Origin: JAVBKB01 sp031554275
GTDB taxonomy: Bacteria; Bacillota; Bacilli; JARBTR01
Direction: 5' to 3'
NCBI GenBank assembly: GCA_031554275.1
Contig: JAVBKB010000005.1
Span: forward strand, 1-19,277
DNA: 19,277 nucleotides
In this document: piece by piece, positions 14,908 to 19,277 of the stretch
Layout: each line of letters starts with the position of its first letter
Numbering within the stretch: the first letter of the stretch is position 1
Notes under the pieces: generated by a model
What the model saw: only the letters and a program-made list of their open reading frames with translations
The model's database searches: none
Told to the model about the DNA's origin: nothing
Translations under genes and position numbers: made by a program

Positions 14908-15663
14908 TTATTTACAGGCTTCTAGCAGCTTCAAATAAGAAGCAGCTTCTAGCGAAGCGCCACCAACAAGTGCGCCATCGATGTTCTCCATCGCCATATA
15001 TTCTGCAATATTTTCCGGCTTCACGCTACCACCATATTGAATGCGAATTGCTTCAGCCACATCTTGTGAGAACAGCTTTGCCACTACTTGACGAATTTGA
15101 CCACATACTTCGTCTGCATCAGCTGCCGTTGAGCTTCTTCCAGTGCCGATAGCCCAAATAGGTTCGTATGCGATCACTGTGTTTTCAACTTCCTCAGTAG
15201 TTAACCCTGCTAGTGCCTGCCCAATTTGTCCTGTTACAAATGTGTTGGTTTCCCCCGCTTCACGCTGCGCCAATGTTTCGCCACAGCAGACGATCGGAAG
15301 GAGTCCATGAGAAAAAGCTGACAACACTTTCTGATTCACTGTTTCATCGGTTTCATTAAACATTTCACGTCGTTCAGAGTGGCCGATAATCACGTAGTGT
15401 ACACCGAGGTCTTTCAGTGCGACTGGACTTACTTCTCCAGTGAATGCCCCTTTATCAGCAAAATGCATATTCTGCGACCCGATTTTGACATCCGAATGTT
15501 TCGCTTTCTTCACTAGTTTTCGAAGAAAAAGTGGCGAAGCACACACTACAGACTCAACTTGATCGAATGAAGGAACCTTTTCACGGATTTCCTCTATAAA
15601 AGCAGTCGCTTCATCAATCGTTTTGTACATTTTCCAGTTCGCTGCAATAATTGGTTTTCGCAT
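14908..15663 (-). CDS. tpiA: Triosephosphate isomerase
   Basis: Interconverts dihydroxyacetone phosphate and glyceraldehyde 3-phosphate. The 251-residue product is a standard TIM-barrel length. Catalytic residues are all in place: N9 and K11 (AANWKMYK), H95 (IIGHSERR), and E167 in AYEPIWAIGTG, followed by the flexible loop-6 region; the phosphate-binding IQYGGSVKPEN and GALVGGASL are near the C-terminus. The start at 15663 follows AAGGAGG with a 6-base gap. It is the second gene of the cluster, 150 bp after pgk. No terminator separates the two, so co-transcription from the pgk promoter is likely. Confidence 0.98.
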   Translation of the reverse strand: MRKPIIAANWKMYKTIDEATAFIEEIREKVPSFDQVESVVCASPLFLRKLVKKAKHSDVKIGSQNMHFADKGAFTGEVSPVALKDLGVHYVIIGHSERREMFNETDETVNQKVLSAFSHGLLPIVCCGETLAQREAGETNTFVTGQIGQALAGLTTEEVENTVIAYEPIWAIGTGRSSTAADADEVCGQIRQVVAKLFSQDVAEAIRIQYGGSVKPENIAEYMAMENIDGALVGGASLEAASYLKLLEACK

Positions 15664-15713
15664 TGAAATCCTCCTTGAATTTTATAAATGATAATGCCGA
15701 TAACTTGTTTCAT

Positions 15714-15765
15714 ATCAGCAGAGTGTCCGCAGTTGTTTCCAAAAATCATTGCATCAGCAAAGTGT
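15714..15765. repeat. Short direct repeats in the pgk-tpiA spacer
   Basis: atcagcagagtgt (15714-15726) and atcagcaaagtgt (15753-15765) match at 12 of 13 positions, 39 bp apart. The spacing is close to that of the repeats before eno, but the motif is different. Confidence 0.5.
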
Positions 15766-15813
15766 TGTTGACCATTCTGTCTTAGTCGGTTCTCGACGTC
15801 ACTGAGTTAATTG

Positions 15814-16995
15814 TTACTTGTCGTTTAATGCTACAACACCAGGTAGTGCCTTGCCTTCCATAAATTTAAGCGAAGCACCACCACCTGTAGAAATATGATC
15901 CATCTTAGCGGCAAGCCCAAACTTTTCGACTGCTGCTGCAGAATCACCACCACCAATAATCGAATACGCATCCTTGGCCTGTGCAATTGCTTGCCCCACT
16001 GATTTAGTCCCATCAGCAAACTTATCCATTTCAAACACACCCATTGGGCCATTCCAAACTACGAGTTTCGATTTCAAAATCGCGTCTGCATAAATCGCAG
16101 ATGTCTTCGGACCTATATCAAGTACCATCCAATCTGCTGGAATTTGATCAACATCAACTGATTTTGACTCTGCATTCGCACTAAACTCAGATGCAACCAC
16201 GACATCAACTGGCATAAGAAAGCTCACACCGTTTCGTTTGGCTTTCTCAATAAAGCTGTGCGCCATCTCAATTTTGTCTTCTTCCACAAGCGATTTCCCT
16301 ATACCATGCCCTTGTGACTTAATGAAAGTATTCGCCAAGCCTCCACCAATGATCAATGTATCAACCTTATCCAAAAGCTGTTCGATTACTCCGATCTTGT
16401 CTTTGACCTTTGAACCGCCGATAACTGCTGTAAATGGGCGGTCAGGATTTTCTAACGCCTTACCTAGTATTTCAAGCTCTTTCTCCATCAAAAACCCTGC
16501 AACAGCGGGTATGTAGTTTGTAATCCCTTCTGTTGAAGCATGCGCTCGATGCGAAGCACCAAAAGCATCATTTACAAATATTTCCGCCAAATCCGCAAAC
16601 TGCTTGGCTAGCTCAGCGTCATTCTTCTCCTCCCCAGGGTAGAAGCGAACATTTTCTAACAGAATGACATCTCCGTTTTGCATTGCATCAATTGCAGCTT
16701 TTGCTGTCTGCAAATCGACTGCCCCTAGCATCACATTTTTACCCAAAATCTCACTCAATCGCTTAGCAACCGGCGATAGTGAAAATTCTGGATTGACTTC
16801 CCCTTTCGGGCGTCCTAGATGACTTGCCAGAATGAGCTTTGCACCCTTTTCAATTAAATATTGAATGGTGGGTAATACAGCACGGATTCTTGTTTCATCA
16901 GAGATTTCACCGTTTTGCATTGGTGTATTCAAATCAACTCGGCAGAATATCCTTTTGCCATTTGCTTCAATATCACGAATTGTTTTCTTGTTCAT
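15814..16995 (-). CDS. pgk: Phosphoglycerate kinase
   Basis: Transfers the acyl phosphate of 1,3-bisphosphoglycerate to ADP. From 16995 the product has 393 residues, the usual bacterial length. N-domain substrate residues appear in CRVDLNTPM (18-26; Leu where most have Phe or Tyr) and SHLGRPKGE (58-66). The hinge and nucleotide side show GGSKVKDKIGV, NGPMGVFEMDKF and GGGDSAAAVEKFG (about 347-360), ending with STGGGASLKFMEG. The start follows AAGGAGAAATACAT. An in-frame ATG at 17046 has no ribosome binding site and overlaps the promoter's -10, so it cannot be the real start. It is the first gene of the cluster in this window, and no gapA lies directly upstream. Confidence 0.98.
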   Translation of the reverse strand: MNKKTIRDIEANGKRIFCRVDLNTPMQNGEISDETRIRAVLPTIQYLIEKGAKLILASHLGRPKGEVNPEFSLSPVAKRLSEILGKNVMLGAVDLQTAKAAIDAMQNGDVILLENVRFYPGEEKNDAELAKQFADLAEIFVNDAFGASHRAHASTEGITNYIPAVAGFLMEKELEILGKALENPDRPFTAVIGGSKVKDKIGVIEQLLDKVDTLIIGGGLANTFIKSQGHGIGKSLVEEDKIEMAHSFIEKAKRNGVSFLMPVDVVVASEFSANAESKSVDVDQIPADWMVLDIGPKTSAIYADAILKSKLVVWNGPMGVFEMDKFADGTKSVGQAIAQAKDAYSIIGGGDSAAAVEKFGLAAKMDHISTGGGASLKFMEGKALPGVVALNDK

Positions 16996-17035
16996 ATGTA
17001 TTTCTCCTTGTTTTTTTCGAAATAATACCGAATCT

Positions 17036-17064
17036 ATTATACCCATAATAGGAAGAAGTATAAA
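17036..17064 (-). promoter_or_regulatory. Promoter of the pgk-tpiA unit
   Basis: TTTATA, a 17-bp spacer and a perfect TATAAT on the minus strand, about 40 bp before pgk. The -35 matches 4 of 6 consensus bases. Confidence 0.7.
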
Positions 17065-17119
17065 GAGGGAAAGAGGTTTCCGGGGGGAATCTATATTAAT
17101 GAGTTTTCATGCGAGTTAA

Positions 17120-17371
17120 CTCTTCTATGAAATTATTGGCGAGTGCCGACCTAGCGAGGTTGATCGCTTCCACACGAATAAACTAGAGGAACACAATCAA
17201 TATACTTATACTTATCTAGAAAAAGACTTGCCTACGCTTTTTAAATGCTATGTACGAAAAGTAAAAAAGCTAGCGAACTTCTGTCTAAAAGAGTGCGACC
17301 TACCAATTGAAGAACTGATTAGCCGTCTCACCTGTATGTACGGTTCCGTTTACGGTGGTTCAAAAGTTTGA
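17120..17371 (+). pseudogene. Possible gene remnant, unknown family
   Basis: An open frame of 83 codons plus stop begins right after an in-frame TAA (17117-17119) and has no ATG, GTG or TTG near its 5' end, and no ribosome binding site. The predicted chain reads like real protein: charged helices (VDRFHTNKLEEHNQ, YVRKVKKLANFCLKECDLP) and an end MYGSVYGGSKV. I do not recognise the family. It is on the strand opposite all accepted genes, which fits an imported or rearranged fragment. It could also be a chance open frame. Confidence 0.3.
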
Positions 17372-17379
17372 GTGTACAG

Positions 17380-17413
17380 CCTCGAAACACTTGACTATCC
17401 AAGTGTTTCGAGG
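17380..17413. terminator. Strong hairpin, possible bidirectional terminator
   Basis: CCTCGAAACACTTG, loop ACTATC, CAAGTGTTTCGAGG: a perfect 14-bp stem. Neither flank has a true T-run (the plus side continues TCTTCGGTTGTTCTG), so termination is uncertain. It lies 120 bp after the stop of the 126-residue membrane-protein gene and between two convergent gene remnants. Confidence 0.5.
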
Positions 17414-17517
17414 TCTTCGGTTGTTCTGTTTGTTGCTAGACCTCTTACAAAGGATTCTCCAACGACCAATGCTCGGTGTTTTCCATTCCACCTAATTTCT
17501 TCAGATTTCCTTGACAG
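17395..17517 (-). pseudogene. Possible gene remnant, unknown family
   Basis: Forty codons are open on the minus strand between an in-frame TGA (17518-17520) and a TAG inside the hairpin loop. The text (EIRWNGKHRALVVGESF, then VRGLATNRTTEDLETLG) looks protein-like, but there is no start codon or ribosome binding site. I do not recognise it. Its last codons make up half of the strong hairpin. It could be the tail of a decayed gene or part of a dispersed repeat. Confidence 0.25.
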
Positions 17518-17534
17518 TCAACTCGCAGACAATT

Positions 17535-17915
17535 TTATCGATTATTCATACTTAACTCTTGTCCTCTTCTTTTTAATACACCTAGTTCTTTGTATTCTTG
17601 ATTGGTTTTGAAATGCAACTTTCTAAAAACAATACTTCCTTGCTTCCCGGTTTTTGTAAGTTCATAGTGAATTACATACGGTTTCCCAAACCATACTTCT
17701 TCATACCTTAAATTCCCGACATCTTTGATTAGGTCATCTTTTGCCATATCAAATGCTTCTGGGGTCATAATTTTTGAACAGCTTTCAAAATAGTAATCTA
17801 TTCCTTTTTCATTTAGTCCCGCATTAGGTTGTACTGCTCTCCACCAAAAAAAAGATTTTATTTTGAAATAACCTGCTACAGCGAGAATTATAAGTAATAT
17901 TCCTATATATTCCAT
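17535..17915 (-). CDS. Small membrane-anchored protein, unknown function
   Basis: Predicted 126 residues. A hydrophobic segment at 3-18 (YIGILLIILAVAGYF) acts as an N-terminal anchor, followed by KIKSFFWW and a soluble mixed alpha/beta domain of about 100 residues (DYYFESCSKIMTPEAFDMAK, then VWFGKPYVIHYELTKTGKQG). The pattern of a single anchor with a charged soluble domain is common in uncharacterised Bacilli proteins. The start at 17915 follows GAGAGGAG with an 8-base gap; an ATG six codons earlier lacks this spacing. It lies among other small genes with no clear operon signals. I do not recognise a named family. Confidence 0.7.
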   Translation of the reverse strand: MEYIGILLIILAVAGYFKIKSFFWWRAVQPNAGLNEKGIDYYFESCSKIMTPEAFDMAKDDLIKDVGNLRYEEVWFGKPYVIHYELTKTGKQGSIVFRKLHFKTNQEYKELGVLKRRGQELSMNNR

Positions 17916-18102
17916 ACTTCTTTCTCCTCTCAAAATATAACTAATTCTAAGAATAATTTCTATTCAAACGATAATTATTAGGATCAAAACCCGATGAAAT
18001 TACACCTCTAAATTCAGAGTGTTTCCCCTAAGTCAACTAGTTATTAGGTTTTGAACAACCACTCTTTGAATTAATTCATACACTGGAGTATTTCGCTAAC
18101 AA

Positions 18103-18147
18103 GGAACTGATTCAAGGCTACAAAAAACCACCTTTTCTTTCAGTTCC
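18103..18147. other. Hairpin downstream of the Cys-rich gene
   Basis: ggaactga (18103-18110) and tcagttcc (18140-18147) pair, with an inner aagg/cctt pairing. On the minus strand the hairpin is followed by TTGTTAGC, too poor in T for a confident terminator. A third, direct cagttc copy follows at 18155. The rest of 17934-18217 is AT-rich with only short dyads. Confidence 0.35.
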
Positions 18148-18217
18148 CCTCTTCCAGTTCTACAAATTTTTTCTTACATTAATTTGCAATTCCTTAACAC
18201 CAAAGCTTATTTTCTCC

Positions 18218-18370
18218 TTATCCGTGCTTAATATAGATTTCACACTTCTCATATGAATAATCCCTTGCATCACACTTGCTCTCATACTCTGCATCTGATA
18301 CTACTTTATTTGCTAGAGTGCAATATCCATCTCCGCTTCGTTTTTCACAATATTTGCAATAACTCGCCAT
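18218..18370 (-). CDS. 50-residue Cys-rich protein, possible zinc-binding
   Basis: The product starts MASYCKYCEKRSGDGYC and ends CDARDYSYEKCEIYIKHG. Cysteines at 5, 8, 17, 33 and 43 (CxxC-x8-C-x15-C-x9-C) suggest a small metal-binding or redox knot, similar in layout to uncharacterised short proteins of Bacilli; this is inference from spacing. The start at 18370 follows AAGGGGGGTG with a 6-7 base gap and is preferred over an ATG 13 codons earlier that has no such site. There is no signal peptide, so the protein is probably cytoplasmic. Nothing nearby shows its role. Confidence 0.65.
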   Translation of the reverse strand: MASYCKYCEKRSGDGYCTLANKVVSDAEYESKCDARDYSYEKCEIYIKHG

Positions 18371-18682
18371 TCGTTTCACCCCCCTTCTCACACAATATTT
18401 ATTTAGCAAAGGGTATCCCCCTAATTACTACTTTTCTAAAAACCCTAACAACCTTATTAAGGGATTTTCTTGTTTCTAATATTGCTTCTTCTGTGAATTT
18501 GTCTTCTTTGGTTCTCCTCAATTACTTATTTATAAATTGAGATAGTTTCCCAGGTATATGGAATATAAATGGTCATGTTTTTTTCTTCACGTTTTATTCC
18601 TTTTCAACGTTTGGCGTTTACTGCTAATGGGAAAACTGCAGCTTCCTCTTATATTCTATAAATCTCTCACAAGCGTTCTATC
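18371..18682. other. 312-bp AT-rich spacer between two small genes
   Basis: I see no gene. A plus-strand open frame covers part of it, but it runs antisense through the Cys-rich gene and has no ribosome binding site. A weak CCCT/AGGG pairing around 18442-18462 is the only structure noted. Confidence 0.5.
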
Positions 18683-19120
18683 TTAAAGCCCTAGAAGTTT
18701 GATTTCGATTTTTTCGATTTCTAGTTTATGGAAATCGATATCACCTAAGATTCTCGTGCTATCTCCATAGCCTGGTAGAGGGCTTCCATTAATACAATAT
18801 TCCTGAAAATTCATACATAGACGACAAAGAACATCGAAGTTTTTGCATTTGTTATATCCAACTATATCTCTTAGTAAGCTCTCTGTACCTTCAACAAATA
18901 GGTTTTCTTTGGAAAGAGCAGGTTCTAAGATAAGTAAACTTCGTTTAAACAATCCTAACCTTTTTTCCTCAATAGAAATCTCTTCTTCGTATGAAACGGG
19001 AGAGTAGCTCCCATTACTCATTTTTCTCATAAACTTTCCCTTATTCTGATTTGAATTTGAAGATTCAAACAACAAGAAGTAAAGAACCGAGACAACAATA
19101 ATCCAAATAATCCAGCCCAT
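18683..19120 (-). CDS. Small single-pass membrane protein, unknown function
   Basis: Predicted 145 residues: an N-terminal hydrophobic helix (GWIIWIIVVSVLYFLLF, about 2-18), a polar linker (ESSNSNQNKGKFMRKMS), and a soluble helical domain with three cysteines (CKNFDVLCRLCMNF). It ends in KLEIEKIEIKLLGL. The start at 19120 follows GAGAGAGGG with an 8-base gap. It is the next gene after the LytTR-like regulator tail, 78 bp downstream, so it may be in the same transcript. I do not recognise the family. The 312 bp that follow it (18371-18682) are AT-rich without a gene or a clear terminator. Confidence 0.65.
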   Translation of the reverse strand: MGWIIWIIVVSVLYFLLFESSNSNQNKGKFMRKMSNGSYSPVSYEEEISIEEKRLGLFKRSLLILEPALSKENLFVEGTESLLRDIVGYNKCKNFDVLCRLCMNFQEYCINGSPLPGYGDSTRILGDIDFHKLEIEKIEIKLLGL

Positions 19121-19198
19121 TTGTCACGCCCTCTCTCACAGATTTCACATAAATATTCCCACCAAAATTCCGAATAATCTTTTTCATTCCTACAACAC

Positions 19199-19277
19199 CT
19201 ACCCCAAAAATCTCACAAACTTCCGTTTCGCTTCCGAGTATTTCTTTTGACTAATCGGAATGGTTTCCCCATTAAAA
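19199..19277 (-). CDS. C-terminal end of a probable LytTR-type DNA-binding regulator
   Basis: Twenty-five codons enter from the right edge and stop at TAG (19199-19201). The sequence FNGETIPISQ, then KKYSEAKRKFVRFLG fits the last strand and helix of LytTR domains, where an NG-turn is followed by an (I/V)-P-(I/V)-S core and a basic helix; these domains bind DNA in response regulators such as AgrA and ComE. Too little is present to be certain, and no receiver domain can be seen. If right, the small membrane-protein genes downstream could be its targets or partners. Confidence 0.45.
   Translation of the reverse strand, partial: FNGETIPISQKKYSEAKRKFVRFLG

Larger units (their letters stand above)
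17047..17534. other. 488-bp region upstream of pgk without an intact gene
   Basis: It contains the -35 of the pgk promoter, an 84-codon plus-strand open frame without a start (17120-17371), a strong 14-bp hairpin (17380-17413), and a 41-codon minus-strand open frame without a start (17395-17517). The two frames converge on the hairpin. This looks like decayed genes or an inserted fragment rather than a regulatory leader. Confidence 0.55.

Noticed and set aside
16996..17046. Longer pgk beginning at 17046
   Set aside because: It would start upstream of the promoter -10, and AAGGAG is spaced for the start at 16995.
17372..17611. 79-residue plus-strand open frame with hydrophobic end
   Set aside because: Begins in the hairpin, is antisense to the membrane-protein gene, and its hydrophobicity mirrors that gene's other strand.
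19141..19257. Minus-strand frame reading GVGVVGMKKIIRNFGGNIYV, similar to a kinase ATP-binding end
   Set aside because: It overlaps the LytTR-like tail in another frame, has stops upstream at once, and would run into the next gene's start without its own ribosome binding site; likely a chance resemblance.

Overview
The window looks like chromosomal DNA from a low-GC Bacillota (class Bacilli). Supporting this are strong AGGAGG-type ribosome binding sites, a T-box leader, AbrB-fold proteins, a cofactor-independent phosphoglycerate mutase, and the conserved blocks pgk-tpiA-gpmI-eno and secG-rnr. The genus cannot be fixed from sequence reading alone. Every gene I accept as coding lies on the minus strand, so transcription runs from high to low coordinates.

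Region by region, in transcription order. (1) 19277-17535 is a small-gene region: the last 25 codons of a probable LytTR-type regulator, two small proteins with one N-terminal membrane segment, and a 50-residue Cys-rich protein. None has a confident function. (2) 17534-17047 has no intact gene. It holds two convergent open frames without good starts, a perfect 14-bp hairpin, and the pgk promoter. (3) 16995-11742 is the lower-glycolysis cluster pgk, tpiA, gpmI, eno. Spacers are 127-168 bp, there is a second strong promoter before gpmI, imperfect direct repeats sit before tpiA and eno, and a terminator follows eno. No gapA or cggR precedes pgk within the window. (4) 11741-11106 is a 636-bp non-coding stretch containing a 158-nt imperfect palindrome. 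(5) 11105-6580 holds a CPA1 Na+/H+ antiporter whose 3' end lies in a 30-bp tandem repeat, then an AbrB-fold gene that overlaps a UbiB/ABC1 kinase-like gene by 4 bp, then a second, AbrB/Abh-like gene and a terminator. (6) 6241-4591 is a two-gene ABC-2 transporter. (7) 4569-2922 is a tryptophan T-box (specifier UGG, discriminator-pairing base C) driving a lone trpB with no trpA beside it. (8) 2632-1 is secG (TTG start), a terminator, and rnr, which runs off the left edge inside a basic, repeat-containing tail.

The core functions (glycolysis, Sec translocation, RNA decay) are standard. The less ordinary parts are the AbrB-UbiB-AbrB block, the orphan T-box trpB, the long palindrome and tandem repeats flanking the antiporter, the phased 9-bp array at the AbrB-UbiB promoter, and the uncharacterised small-protein region. 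I did not find a CRISPR array, a complete insertion sequence, or tRNA or rRNA genes.
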